From assembly GCF_032271945.1 (NCBI RefSeq), contig NZ_CP130319.1:3119001-3183000 (forward strand): DNA of 64,000 bases. The letters are read 5' to 3'. Position 1 is the first letter of the stretch; every line of letters begins with the position of its first letter. Positions 1-10,206 of the stretch are shown piece by piece. The notes under the pieces were generated by a model. It saw nothing but the letters and a program-made list of their open reading frames with translations, made no database searches and was not told the DNA's origin. The stretch is from Paenibacillus sp. MBLB1832 (GTDB taxonomy: Bacteria > Bacillota > Bacilli > Paenibacillales > NBRC-103111). The translations under genes were made by a program, and so were the position numbers.

Positions 1-69
1 TCAGCAACATATCTAACATTTGAATTGTATCCTAAAGATGTAAAATGTAGAAATAAAGGAGGGCTTGCC

Positions 70-291
70 ATGCAAGCTAATAAAATTCGATTCAAAGACA
101 AAACGATTCCCGTGATGAATTTTACACATAAGCACTCACATATGGAGCTATTGAACACAAAATTGAAGGAATATGAGCTTCATTTTGAATTCCGCAGAAA
201 ATTAAAAATGATCTCGCTGATCGAGATCATTGGTGATGTAGCTATTTTCAAATATAACGATGGTACTAAATTGTACTTAGAAGTTTCCTAA
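70..291 (+). CDS. hypothetical protein, 73 aa
   Basis: This is a short basic protein that I do not recognise. The ATG at 70 is chosen over an upstream in-frame ATG at 25 because AAAGGAGGG lies 6-10 bases before it, and no comparable site precedes 25. The sequence is rich in Lys, His and Ile, with a hydrophobic stretch near residues 45-58, no signal peptide and no clear membrane segment. Its stop overlaps the stop of the convergent kapB-like gene by 4 bases. A good ribosome binding site argues that it is real; nothing suggests its role. Confidence 0.6.
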   Translation: MQANKIRFKDKTIPVMNFTHKHSHMELLNTKLKEYELHFEFRRKLKMISLIEIIGDVAIFKYNDGTKLYLEVS

Positions 292-674
292 TTGGACGGT
301 GGAAAATATTCGTTATTCAGCTGAGCAAGCTCCTGCAGAGAGCGTCGGGCCCACGCTTCCATGTCCGTCAACTTATCGATCTGAGCCACTAACGCTCTCT
401 TCAGCGAATCTGAATAACTCGGTACAGTCCCTGCATAAGGACGAATTGTAGCCAGCGGCATTAACGCGATTTCTTGATGGGACAATGCCCGTCTTTGATG
501 GAAAAATGCTACACTCGGATCCATTGGGTTATGCAAATCCCCTTGTGTCGGATGCTCTTTTACCGCAAGTATGCGGACTGCAGCTTTCATGGTAGAGGAC
601 ATTTCGACAATCTCACCGTAATAAACTCCTGTTTTATATTCAGCAATGACCTGATCTCCGACTTGAAAATTCAT
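288..674 (-). CDS. kapB: KapB-like kinase-associated protein
   Basis: The 128-aa product resembles kinase-associated protein B of Bacillus, which is linked to sporulation phosphorelay input through KinB. The family pattern is visible: an N-terminal small-barrel part (QVGDQVIAEYKTGVYYGEIV), then KEHPTQGDLHNP, then FFHQRRAL and a helical C-terminus. The start at 674 is preferred over GTG at 686 because AGGAG overlaps that GTG and sits at proper distance from the ATG. It is the last gene of an operon with the two genes at 689-1536. Bacillus KapB is described as a lipoprotein, but no lipobox is visible here, so it is probably cytoplasmic. Confidence 0.8.
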   Translation of the reverse strand: MNFQVGDQVIAEYKTGVYYGEIVEMSSTMKAAVRILAVKEHPTQGDLHNPMDPSVAFFHQRRALSHQEIALMPLATIRPYAGTVPSYSDSLKRALVAQIDKLTDMEAWARRSLQELAQLNNEYFPPSN

Positions 675-688
675 ACGACGATCCACTC

Positions 689-1015
689 CTATTCTTGTTC
701 CACTAAAGGTTTGAGCTTGCGATATAACTCATCAACGGATTGCATCCGATATATATATTCTTTCACAGATCCTGGCCTCACGATGACAATGCACGGTACA
801 CTAGCGATTTGCCATTCTTGGCTAATTTGAGGTAAAAAATTAATATTACATTTGACTAGTGGTAAGCTGGGCTGCATGGTCATAATGATATCCAGCATAC
901 GCTCCGTCACTTTACAGGTCCCGCATAACGGCGTGTACATAAATACTGCGAATGGACCTTCATTAGCTTGATTAACTTTGACGATAAGCTCAGCTTGAGA
1001 TAATTCCTGCATCAT
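689..1015 (-). CDS. thioredoxin-like protein (YtpP-like)
   Basis: The 108-aa protein has a thioredoxin-fold pattern: a beta strand (FAVFMYT), a CxxC redox site (LCGTCK, about residue 30) and a cis-Pro region (ASVPCIVIV, about residue 75). It lacks the WCGPC sequence of true thioredoxin, so it is more likely a thioredoxin-like thiol oxidoreductase such as Bacillus YtpP. The ATG at 1015 overlaps the TGA of the upstream gene (ATGA), which indicates translational coupling. It lies 14 bases before kapB in the same operon. The substrate cannot be inferred. Confidence 0.75.
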   Translation of the reverse strand: MMQELSQAELIVKVNQANEGPFAVFMYTPLCGTCKVTERMLDIIMTMQPSLPLVKCNINFLPQISQEWQIASVPCIVIVRPGSVKEYIYRMQSVDELYRKLKPLVEQE

Positions 1016-1536
1016 TGCACGCCTCTTTCGTCCAGCCAAGTTAAGCTGTCATAGGCGTATTCAATCAAGTCTGGGAAATCGTCTAAATGACTCTCGTCAA
1101 TTTTGCGTCCAAACGATAACGTGATGAGATTGCGGAACTCGTCCGGTTGTTGTTCTCCATACAAATAAGAAATTTCCTGTGTGATGCGCGGTCGCTGCTC
1201 CCAAATCATATTCAGCTTCGCTTCAATCATCGGACAGTCGATCTCAGGGTCCTTGACGACCGTGTGGAACTTAATGAGCAACGTACAACCTGGCTTGGCT
1301 GTAGGATTCTCCAGAATTTCAGCTGCTAAGTCACTGAGATGTACATTCAAATACATTTCGGATCGACTTGGTAAATCCAGCTTTCGGGCAAATTCAATCG
1401 CAAATGTTCGAGACATTGAAGATAAGTGGACGAGATCTTCTCTTCTCGTAATGATGATTTTCCCTTCCAAATCCAGATCATACACGGCGCCTTCAAGCAC
1501 GACTTTGATATTGTCATAGATGGTTGGATCAAACAT
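1012..1536 (-). CDS. conserved hypothetical protein, 174 aa
   Basis: I do not recognise this protein. It is acidic and soluble with no signal peptide, and looks like a mixed alpha/beta domain followed by a C-terminal acidic helix. The start is an ATG with AAGGGG 7 bases upstream. It is the first gene of a three-gene operon (this gene, thioredoxin-like, kapB) with a 4-base overlap to the second. The upstream 75 bp is shared with the divergent 72-aa gene at 1610. Co-transcription with a redox protein and KapB is suggestive but does not define a function. Confidence 0.7.
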   Translation of the reverse strand: MFDPTIYDNIKVVLEGAVYDLDLEGKIIITRREDLVHLSSMSRTFAIEFARKLDLPSRSEMYLNVHLSDLAAEILENPTAKPGCTLLIKFHTVVKDPEIDCPMIEAKLNMIWEQRPRITQEISYLYGEQQPDEFRNLITLSFGRKIDESHLDDFPDLIEYAYDSLTWLDERGVQ

Positions 1537-1609
1537 CCCGTCACCCCTTCTTTCATCTTTGCTACGATTCGATTATACTATAGACATATCACGTAAAGAA
1601 GGTGCTCAT

Positions 1610-1828
1610 ATGTCAGACAAGCCTCAAGATGGGCAGGCCGTGCAGGCTGAACCACAAGTTAAGAAAGTTAGCTTAGCCGATGCCATTAAACAAAAACTTG
1701 CTCAGAAACAAGCGGATCAAGCCGCAGCGCGCGCAAACCCGAAGGCAGCCGGGAATACCAATCAAACGGCTAAAAGCCAAATGACCAAAAAAGTGAATAA
1801 TCAACGTCGCCGTACTGGCGGCAGCTAG
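1610..1828 (+). CDS. small basic Ala/Gln/Lys-rich protein, 72 aa
   Basis: The 72-aa product is very rich in Ala, Gln and Lys and ends in a basic tail (NNQRRRTGG), so it is probably an extended or helical nucleic-acid-associated protein. No family is recognised. The ATG at 1610 has AGAAGG at the proper distance. Upstream in-frame codons are rejected because they lie inside the divergent gene's 5' region. A good intrinsic terminator follows directly, so it looks like a monocistronic unit. Confidence 0.65.
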   Translation: MSDKPQDGQAVQAEPQVKKVSLADAIKQKLAQKQADQAAARANPKAAGNTNQTAKSQMTKKVNNQRRRTGGS

Positions 1829-1849
1829 TCTACACACAATGTAGGTAAA

Positions 1850-1885
1850 AGCGCCCTGAGAGCAAGACATCAGGGCGCTTTTTAC
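1850..1885. terminator. bidirectional intrinsic terminator
   Basis: A perfect 10-bp stem, AGCGCCCTGA paired with TCAGGGCGCT, has T-rich flanks on both sides. It lies between the + strand small gene and the convergent ABC-F gene, so it can end both transcripts. Confidence 0.9.
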
Positions 1886-1895
1886 TTGACTATGC

Positions 1896-3518
<1,623 letters not shown>

Positions 3519-3568
3519 CTACCTACCTTTATTGTATTTTCTATTTAAGCGTGTAACTGCTTCTACTA

Positions 3569-5515
3569 TCATAACTTATTTCGTTCTATTTCTTCTACAA
3601 GTTCTGATAAATAAGTCCATCTTTCCATCGCCGCTTCTAACTCAGCAGCCGTTTGCTGCTCTTGTTCATACAGCTCGCGAGCCAAATCAAAATTGCTTCC
3701 AGAGGCTTCGATTTGCTTTTTCAAGCTCTCTGCTTTCTCCTCGAGCGCAGCAATGGTGTTCTCGATTTCGTCCCATTCCTTCTGTTCTTTGAAAGAAAGC
3801 TTCTTCGGCCGATTGGAGGAGCCGCTTGTGTTGGAAGCCGCATTGTTGCTTGCGTTTGTTTGCTTATTCGCGGTTTGACGAATGATCTCTTTTCTCGCTT
3901 GCTCCGCTTCTTCTTCCTCGCGCTTCTCTTCCAAATACTCAGAGTACGTACCGATATAAGGCTCGATATGCCCCTTCCCATCGAAAGCGAATAAATGGTT
4001 CACTGTTCGATCCAAAAAGTAGCGATCATGGGAAACTGTAATGACAGCTCCCGAGAATCCATCCAGATAATCTTCCAGTATCGTCAAGGTTTGGATGTCC
4101 AAATCATTCGTAGGCTCATCGAGAAGCAGTACATTCGGCTCACCCATCAATGTGCGCAGCAGATAGAGTCTGCGGCGCTCTCCGCCAGACAGTTTGCCGA
4201 TTGGCGACCATTGCAGGTTTGGCGAAAACAAGAAGCGTTCCAACATTTGCGAGGCCGAAATCGTTTCGCCATCCGACGTGCGAATTTGCTCCGCGGCTTC
4301 CTTGATGTACTCGATGACACGCATCTTCTCGTCCATCTCAATGTTTTCTTGCGTATAGTACGCCAGTTTCACAGTGGTACCGGTTTCGATGGTACCGCTG
4401 TCTGGCTGGATGCGCCCAGCCAGCATATTGAGCAGCGTCGACTTGCCGCTGCCGTTTGGACCGATGATGCCGAGACGATCCTTCGGCATCACGATGTAGC
4501 TGAAGCCGCTGAGCAGTGGCTTTCCGCTTGTGAAAGATTTGGTGACGGCGTCTAGCTCCATCACCTTCTTCCCCAGGCGGCTGCCAGCCAGCGCCATGTC
4601 TAGCTTATCAGAGGGACCGTCAACCTTGCGGTCCCTAAGCTCTTCGGTGCGCTGGATGCGCGCCTTCTGTTTCGTCGTGCGCGCCTTCGCGCCGCGGCGG
4701 AGCCAAGCCAGCTCGCGGCGGAGGAGGTTCTGCCGCTTATCTTCGCTAGCGGCTTCGGACTCCATCCGCTCCGCCTTTTTCTCAAGGAACCACTCGTAGT
4801 TGCCCTCGTAGCTGTAGATCTTACCCCGGTCCAGCTCCAGAATGCGGGTAGTAACCCGCTCCAGGAAGTACCGGTCATGGGTAACGAGCAGCAAGGCGCC
4901 GCGCCATTTGCTGAGGAACTCCTCGAGCCAGATGGCCGTCTCGTTGTCAATATGGTTCGTCGGCTCATCGAGGATGAGCAGATCGGCAGGTTGAATGAGA
5001 ACGCGTGCCATGGCAACTCGTTTGCGCTGACCGCCGGACAGCAGGCCGACGGGCTTATCGAACTCGCTGATGCCGAGCTTCATCAGCACGGTTTTGGCCA
5101 AGGTGCTGGCCTCCCAGGCACCTTGCTCATCCATGCGCGACTGAGCCTTGAACAGTCGGGCTTGTTTCGCTTCGCTGGACGCGTCCTGCTCCAGCTCGGC
5201 AAGTGCCAGCTCATAGTCGCGGAGCGTCTTCATGAGCGGCGAGTCGCCGTGGAATACTTGCTCAAGCACCGTGGAGTTCGGATCGAACTCCGGGTTTTGC
5301 GGCAAGTATTCCACGCGGAAATGGTTCGCGTGCACAAGCTTGCCGCGATCCGGGCTTTCCAGCCCCGCCAGCATTTTCAGCAGCGTGGACTTGCCTGTGC
5401 CGTTCACGCCGATGAGGCCAATGCGCTGCTTCTCGTTCAGGGTGAACGAGATGTCATCGAAGAGCACCTTGTCGCCGTATGTTTTGGTAATATCGAGCGC
5501 GCTTAAAATATTCAT
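3569..5515 (-). CDS. yfmR: ABC-F family ATPase, Uup/YfmR type
   Basis: This 648-aa protein has two intact ABC domains: GVNGTGKST with LLSGGQRKRV, and GPNGSGKST with LSGGERRRL. It also carries the long C-terminal coiled coil (about 560-648, Lys/Glu-rich) that marks the Uup/YfmR branch. Members of this branch act on stalled ribosomes, and Bacillus YfmR overlaps functionally with EF-P at proline-rich stalls. The gene starts inside the stop region of the M42 peptidase gene (4-base overlap), so the two are translationally coupled. The N-terminal half (about 4620-5500) is clearly more GC-rich than the C-terminal half. Confidence 0.9.
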   Translation of the reverse strand: MNILSALDITKTYGDKVLFDDISFTLNEKQRIGLIGVNGTGKSTLLKMLAGLESPDRGKLVHANHFRVEYLPQNPEFDPNSTVLEQVFHGDSPLMKTLRDYELALAELEQDASSEAKQARLFKAQSRMDEQGAWEASTLAKTVLMKLGISEFDKPVGLLSGGQRKRVAMARVLIQPADLLILDEPTNHIDNETAIWLEEFLSKWRGALLLVTHDRYFLERVTTRILELDRGKIYSYEGNYEWFLEKKAERMESEAASEDKRQNLLRRELAWLRRGAKARTTKQKARIQRTEELRDRKVDGPSDKLDMALAGSRLGKKVMELDAVTKSFTSGKPLLSGFSYIVMPKDRLGIIGPNGSGKSTLLNMLAGRIQPDSGTIETGTTVKLAYYTQENIEMDEKMRVIEYIKEAAEQIRTSDGETISASQMLERFLFSPNLQWSPIGKLSGGERRRLYLLRTLMGEPNVLLLDEPTNDLDIQTLTILEDYLDGFSGAVITVSHDRYFLDRTVNHLFAFDGKGHIEPYIGTYSEYLEEKREEEEAEQARKEIIRQTANKQTNASNNAASNTSGSSNRPKKLSFKEQKEWDEIENTIAALEEKAESLKKQIEASGSNFDLARELYEQEQQTAAELEAAMERWTYLSELVEEIERNKL

Positions 5516-6561
5516 CCTTGCACCGGCTCCTTCAAGTAAGCCGCAAGCAGGGCTGCTGTGTTCACTACAGCATCCATATGCGTGCGCTCCATGCTATGTG
5601 ACGCATGGACGCCAGGACCGATGAGCGCCGCGCGGATATCGCGCCCGCCCCTAAGCGCAGCGGAAGCGTCGGATCCATACCGAGGATAAATGTCCACAGC
5701 ATAGCCGATGCCAAGCTTCTCGGCATGCTCAATCATTTTCGACGTCATGGCGTAGTCATAAGGTCCTGATGAATCCTTCGCACAGATGGACACATCACGC
5801 TCACTTCCACTCAAATCATCACCCAATGCGCCCATATCTACCGCGATAAAATCGGTAATATCCGCTGGGATAAACGCGGAGCCGTGACCTACCTCTTCAT
5901 AATTAGAGAAGAACAGCTTGATGGTGTAATAAGGTTGGAAATTCTCATCTTTTATCAGCTTCAAAAGCCCAAATAAGGACGCAACACTGGCCTTATCATC
6001 TAAATGACGCGATTTCACATAGCCGTTCGTCTTGACTTGCACACGCGGATCGAACGAAATGTAATCACCCACACGGATACCGAGCGCTTGAACATCCTTC
6101 TTGGATGCAACTAACTCGTCAATGCGAACTTCCATATTCGCTTCATCACGCTTGTACTCTCTTGCATCTTCATAGACATGCACCGATGGACGTGAAGTTA
6201 GAATCGTACCGTCATAAACGCGCTCATCACGTGTATGGATTTGGACGTACTCATTTTCAATGGCACCCATCATAAATCCGCCAAGCGACGTAATTTTCAA
6301 CGTGCCGTTTTCTTTGATGGAGCGAACCATAGCCCCCAGTGTGTCAACATGTGCTGAAATCCCGATCACACGCTCTGCGTGCGCTCCAGGAATCGTCACA
6401 ATGCCGCAGCCTTTATTTGTATAGGAAAGCTCGAAGCCCAGCTTCTGCACCTCTTGCTCAACTTTCTTCATAATGTGATGCGTGTACCCTGTCGGACTAG
6501 GCGTCCGCAGCAGCATCTCTAGTATTTCTGTCATATAGGCTTGATCTAATTGGGACTTCAA
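5512..6561 (-). CDS. M42 family metallopeptidase
   Basis: The 349-aa protein is a cytosolic di-zinc or di-cobalt aminopeptidase of the M42 (glutamyl aminopeptidase/FrvX/YsdC) group. The metal and catalytic residues appear in the expected order: SAHVDT (His, Asp), HLDDKAS (bridging Asp), NYEEVGHG (Glu-Glu pair), AVDMG (Asp) and HASHSMERTH (His). Its length matches the family. AGGGGAGAGG precedes the ATG. It is the upstream partner of yfmR, with a 4-base overlap. A structured repeat lies in the region just upstream (6607-6691). The peptide substrate is unknown. Confidence 0.9.
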   Translation of the reverse strand: MKSQLDQAYMTEILEMLLRTPSPTGYTHHIMKKVEQEVQKLGFELSYTNKGCGIVTIPGAHAERVIGISAHVDTLGAMVRSIKENGTLKITSLGGFMMGAIENEYVQIHTRDERVYDGTILTSRPSVHVYEDAREYKRDEANMEVRIDELVASKKDVQALGIRVGDYISFDPRVQVKTNGYVKSRHLDDKASVASLFGLLKLIKDENFQPYYTIKLFFSNYEEVGHGSAFIPADITDFIAVDMGALGDDLSGSERDVSICAKDSSGPYDYAMTSKMIEHAEKLGIGYAVDIYPRYGSDASAALRGGRDIRAALIGPGVHASHSMERTHMDAVVNTAALLAAYLKEPVQG

Positions 6562-6606
6562 ATGGATTCCTCTCCCCTAAGTAAGTAAAAAGCGGGTAAA
6601 CACATA

Positions 6607-6691
6607 AAGAACAGTGCAGCCTCTGAATGAGACTTTCCCCTGATTTATACAATCAAGAACGAGTCTCTTCTAAGGATACTACACTGTTCTT
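6607..6691. repeat. nested inverted repeat of unknown role
   Basis: Three nested complementary pairs are visible: AAGAACAGTG (6607) with CACTGTTCTT (6682), GAGACT with AGTCTC inside it, and a central TGATT-TATAC-AATCA hairpin. Together they can fold into one long interrupted stem. A T-run follows on the + strand (CCCTGTTTTT). The repeat occupies most of the gap between the Dabb gene and the M42 gene. It could be a terminator for the Dabb gene, an RNA leader for the peptidase, or a decayed mobile repeat. Confidence 0.55.
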
Positions 6692-6710
6692 CCCTGTTTT
6701 TCAAACTCGA

Positions 6711-7001
6711 TTAGCTAACAAAATCCACACAGATGGACGTTCCATCCAGCACAGTTTTCATATGAGCTTTAACTTCTTCATGGACAGGATGTGTATCATA
6801 TACTTTCAAATCATCTAGCGAATCAAACTTCGTGATCAAAGCAATATCATAAGAGCGCTCTAAATGTAGAATATCCGTACCAACTTCGATGTGTCTTAAA
6901 ACTGGGATTTTGCCTTCCATGTTCGTTAGCACATTTTTTGTTACCTCGATGGCTTCTGGACTGCGATCTTTGAGCTTAAAAAATACAACATGCGTTAACA
7001 T
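6711..7001 (-). CDS. Dabb (stress-responsive A/B barrel) domain protein
   Basis: The 96-aa protein is a single Dabb domain, with the typical opening LTHVVFFKLKDRSPE and the pattern HIEVGTDILHLERSYDIALITKFDSLDDLKVYDTHPVH given here only as landmarks around residues 38-75. Such proteins form small alpha/beta barrel dimers and often bind hydrophobic or aromatic ligands. The ATG at 7001 is used because AGGAGG lies 7 bases before it; the ATG at 7007 is too close. The gene stands alone, between an ABC-F gene and the structured repeat. Its substrate cannot be told. Confidence 0.85.
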   Translation of the reverse strand: MLTHVVFFKLKDRSPEAIEVTKNVLTNMEGKIPVLRHIEVGTDILHLERSYDIALITKFDSLDDLKVYDTHPVHEEVKAHMKTVLDGTSICVDFVS

Positions 7002-7047
7002 TGTCATACCTCCTCGGATTCGTCGATTCGTTCTAATCGCACATGCG

Positions 7048-8610
7048 TTAATTCGTCACTTTCGCTTTCGCTGACCATGCCTCAACGTCCCATACCCGTG
7101 TAACCCAGCCTTCATAGAATTCAGGCTCATGACACACAAGCAGTACAGTCCCTTTGTATTCTTTCAAAGCGCGTTGAAGTTCTTCCTTCGCCACAACGTC
7201 CAAATGGTTCGTCGGCTCATCGAAGAGCAGCCAGTTGCTTTCCTGCATAAGCAGTTTGCATAAACGCACTTTGGCTTGCTCACCGCCGCTTAACATGCTC
7301 ATCGCACGAGTAATATGCTCATTTTTGAGCCCACAGCGCGCCAGTGCACCTCGCACTTCATTCTGAGTCATGGATGAAAAGGCGTTCCACACATCATCAA
7401 TCGGTGTCATGTTCGGCGCTTTAACCTCTTGCTCAAAGTAAGCAGGGCTTAAATAATCACCACGATACGTTGAACCGCTGAATGGCTCAATTCTGCCAAG
7501 AATCGTCTTCAATAACGTGGATTTTCCCACACCATTGCAGCCCACAATCGCAATTTTCTCGCCTCGTTCAATCGTCACGTTCATCTTAGGAAGCAGAGCA
7601 CGATCATAGCCGATTTCCAAATCTTTCGCTTCAAATACGATTCTACCACTTGTCCGCGATTCTTTGAATACGAAAGTAGGCTTCATTGCTGTTTCAGGAC
7701 GCTCGATACGGTCAATTCGATCCAATTGCTTCTCGCGGCTCTTCGCCCTTGTTGACGTTGATGCCCGTGCTTTATTCCGAGCGATAAAATCTTCCTGCTT
7801 CTTGATATATTCTTGCTGCTTCTCATAGGCATCAATGTGCTGTGTCTTGTTCATCTCAGCCATTTCAAGGAATTTTTCATAGTTCGCCGTATACCGCGTT
7901 AATTTGGAAAACTCCAAATGATACACAACATTCACGACTTCATTCATAAATTCCGTATCATGTGAAATTAACATGAAGGCATACGGATAAGTTTTCAGGT
8001 ACATTTTCAACCACTCAATGTGTTCCACATCTAAATAGTTGGTCGGCTCATCGAGCAGGAGAACGGTTGGCTTCTCCAAGAGCAGCTTAGCAAGAAGCAC
8101 TTTCGTCCGCTGTCCGCCGCTAAGTGACGTCACATCGCGATCAAGGCCGATAGCATTTAATCCTAGACCGTTGCCCATCTCTTCAATCTTCACATCAAGC
8201 AAATAGAAATCACCGATTTCCAAACGTTCTTGGATTTCGCCCATTTCTTCAAGCAACGCTTCAAGCTCTTCCGGTGTGGCGTCGGCCATTTTGTCCGTAA
8301 TCGTCATCATTCTTTTCTCTTCTTCATACAGGGGCAAAAACGCATCGCGCAGAATGTCGCGGATTGTACGGCCAGCCGCTAGCACAGAATGCTGATCAAG
8401 ATAGCCATAATGAACTCTTGGTGTCCATTCGACTTTTCCTGTATCTTTTAAAAGCTTACCTGTCAATATATTCATCAACGTGGATTTCCCCACGCCATTT
8501 GCACCAACAATGCCAACGCGCTCGCCAGCCAGCAGGCGGAACGAAACATTTTTGAACAATGTCCGATCTCCAAAGCTGTGGCTTAAATCTTCAATCGATA
8601 ACAGACTCAT
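7048..8610 (-). CDS. yfmM: ABC-F family ATPase, YfmM/YdiF-like
   Basis: This is a third tandem-domain ABC-F protein, 520 aa. Domain 1 has GANGVGKST and SLSGGQRTKV with [11 protein letters not shown]. Domain 2 has GCNGVGKST, MLSGGEQAKV and [11 protein letters not shown]. The linker is Lys/Arg-rich (about 250-300). The H-loop of domain 2 reads VCHEPEFY, which differs from the usual SHDRxF. The start at 8610 (MSLLSIEDLSHSFGD) matches family N-termini; AGGAG is 14 bases upstream, which is long. An upstream in-frame ATG at 8652 lies beside the predicted promoter and is less likely. It is predicted to be a ribosome-associated factor. Confidence 0.85.
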   Translation of the reverse strand: MSLLSIEDLSHSFGDRTLFKNVSFRLLAGERVGIVGANGVGKSTLMNILTGKLLKDTGKVEWTPRVHYGYLDQHSVLAAGRTIRDILRDAFLPLYEEEKRMMTITDKMADATPEELEALLEEMGEIQERLEIGDFYLLDVKIEEMGNGLGLNAIGLDRDVTSLSGGQRTKVLLAKLLLEKPTVLLLDEPTNYLDVEHIEWLKMYLKTYPYAFMLISHDTEFMNEVVNVVYHLEFSKLTRYTANYEKFLEMAEMNKTQHIDAYEKQQEYIKKQEDFIARNKARASTSTRAKSREKQLDRIDRIERPETAMKPTFVFKESRTSGRIVFEAKDLEIGYDRALLPKMNVTIERGEKIAIVGCNGVGKSTLLKTILGRIEPFSGSTYRGDYLSPAYFEQEVKAPNMTPIDDVWNAFSSMTQNEVRGALARCGLKNEHITRAMSMLSGGEQAKVRLCKLLMQESNWLLFDEPTNHLDVVAKEELQRALKEYKGTVLLVCHEPEFYEGWVTRVWDVEAWSAKAKVTN

Positions 8611-8669
8611 TGTGTAAATCCAAACTCCTGTCCAGTTAAAAGATAATCGCATTTTACACGCGACTTCTT

Positions 8670-8698
8670 ATTATACCACTGTACAAGGCTGACAGGAA
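8670..8698 (-). promoter_or_regulatory. extended -10 promoter for the yfmM-like gene
   Basis: On the minus strand the sequence TGGTATAAT is an extended -10 (TGn plus a perfect TATAAT). A weak -35 (TTCCTG) lies 17 bases upstream. It sits just after the stop of the FHA gene, so the ABC-F gene can be transcribed apart from the Tad operon. Confidence 0.6.
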
Positions 8699-8704
8699 GA
8701 AGAA

Positions 8705-10189
8705 CTATTTGTCTGCAATCCGAAATCGCCATTCATGACGAAGAATTCGGATGCAATCGCCATCTTTTAATGGATACCCTTGATAGACAACCAACTGCTC
8801 GTCGTTCAAGTAAGTCCCATTCGTAGAGCCTGCATCTCTGATCTGGTAAGTAACGCCAAAACGAATAATTTCTGCATGGATTCTGGAAACACCCGCTTCT
8901 TCGAGAGGAAGATCCACGTTAACTTGGTCATCCTTTCTGCCAATTGTAAAAAGTTCTTTTTGAATGAGAACAGATTGGTTCATCCCATGACAGATATATT
9001 CCAGCCTTGGACCGCTTGGTTGAGGCTTGGATTGACCTAAAACAACCGTTGCATTCGATTGAGACGGGCGTAACAGCGTCGTATGATTAGGTAAATCCGC
9101 ATAGTATTGCTTCATGTTCATAGCTGCTGGAGAGGCTGGCAAAGCCATTGCCAAATTCGTTGGAAGGCCCATGAGGTGCGGCGACTCTATTCGATTTGCT
9201 TGTTTCTGCTGATTAATTGACTGCTTAAATGAGTCCTTCTCACCTCTGGTTGGAAGCCCTCGAAACAAAAGAATGAACACAATATCACCCAGAAGCAATG
9301 TTGCACCTGTCACGAGCTGCAGTGAACTGGTAGAAGGATGAGCCACATATTGCTGCCATAGCAAGGCTAAACAGACGAGAAATAAAGCAAGCGTGTACCA
9401 TAACGTTCTCGTATTAAGTCGAGTGAATGTCATTGATTTACTCGGGTTGGAGGAAAGTGAACTTTCTAGTTCAATTTTATGAGAATGAGGTTGAGCTGCT
9501 TGAGCTGCTTGGGGTTCATGAGCCAAATCTACACTTTTCAAATATGATTTTGGTAACCCAACTTCTATCTGTCCAACCTCTTCTTCCTTCTGTTGCCATT
9601 TCGCGCTCGACTCATCCATCAGTTGTAATAATGCGGATTTGAGGCCTCGAATACTCTGATTTTGCGCATAAAGGGTTTGCTGCCATGACAACATATGGGT
9701 CTGGTTCTCATCGCTCAGGTACATAATAAGCTTGGAGAGGAGCTTTTCAATCGTTTGACAAACATCGACCGCTTCCTCCTGCTTTTCTAGTGGAATATAC
9801 GTTAGGTAAACATCTGACCAATCTCGTCCGATATAAATAAAATTTTCTTTCAAAACAAAATTCGATTCGAGCAACATGTAGTTATGACTTTCTTCAATGG
9901 CACAAACAACAGCATACATCAGCTTGGCCAATTGCGGGACAGAGAAAGCCTCGATTTTCAAAAGGTGCGATAACATACGAGTAGCTGATAATGCGTACAC
10001 CAGTTTGACTTGTAGATCCTCTTCATGAATCGTTAGAGGCAGCAGTCTTGGAATGCGATTCGCTTCCAGCATCCGCACTTGCAAGGAAGATAATGCTTCC
10101 ACTTGTAAGCCATCTTCTTTATATAGCTCCATGGCATGTCCCTGTCGATACACAAATGCATAGCGAAATCCAAAAACATCTTGTGTCAC
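8705..10189 (-). CDS. FHA-domain membrane protein of the Tad locus
   Basis: The 494-aa protein has an N-terminal region (about 1-200) of the kind seen in FHA proteins next to Firmicutes pilus genes (DUF6382-like). A polar linker and two adjacent membrane helices follow (about 262-310). The C-terminal FHA domain (about 405-494) has the phosphothreonine-binding set: IGRKDDQ, SRIHAEI and GSTNGTYLN. GTG is the start, with AGGTGG just upstream. It is the last gene of the Tad operon. FHA domains bind phospho-Thr peptides, so it is a plausible reader for a Ser/Thr kinase such as the one at 20372. Confidence 0.85.
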   Translation of the reverse strand: MTQDVFGFRYAFVYRQGHAMELYKEDGLQVEALSSLQVRMLEANRIPRLLPLTIHEEDLQVKLVYALSATRMLSHLLKIEAFSVPQLAKLMYAVVCAIEESHNYMLLESNFVLKENFIYIGRDWSDVYLTYIPLEKQEEAVDVCQTIEKLLSKLIMYLSDENQTHMLSWQQTLYAQNQSIRGLKSALLQLMDESSAKWQQKEEEVGQIEVGLPKSYLKSVDLAHEPQAAQAAQPHSHKIELESSLSSNPSKSMTFTRLNTRTLWYTLALFLVCLALLWQQYVAHPSTSSLQLVTGATLLLGDIVFILLFRGLPTRGEKDSFKQSINQQKQANRIESPHLMGLPTNLAMALPASPAAMNMKQYYADLPNHTTLLRPSQSNATVVLGQSKPQPSGPRLEYICHGMNQSVLIQKELFTIGRKDDQVNVDLPLEEAGVSRIHAEIIRFGVTYQIRDAGSTNGTYLNDEQLVVYQGYPLKDGDCIRILRHEWRFRIADK

Positions 10190-10206
10190 CCTTCCACCTC
10201 ATTTTC

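Noticed and set aside
4877..5506. 209-aa and 186-aa + strand frames over the yfmR gene
   Set aside because: Antisense shadows of a clearly coding ABC-F gene, with biased composition and no start signal.
6607..6691. Insertion sequence or transposon end
   Set aside because: No transposase, no target duplication, and arms are short and nested instead of flanking a cargo.
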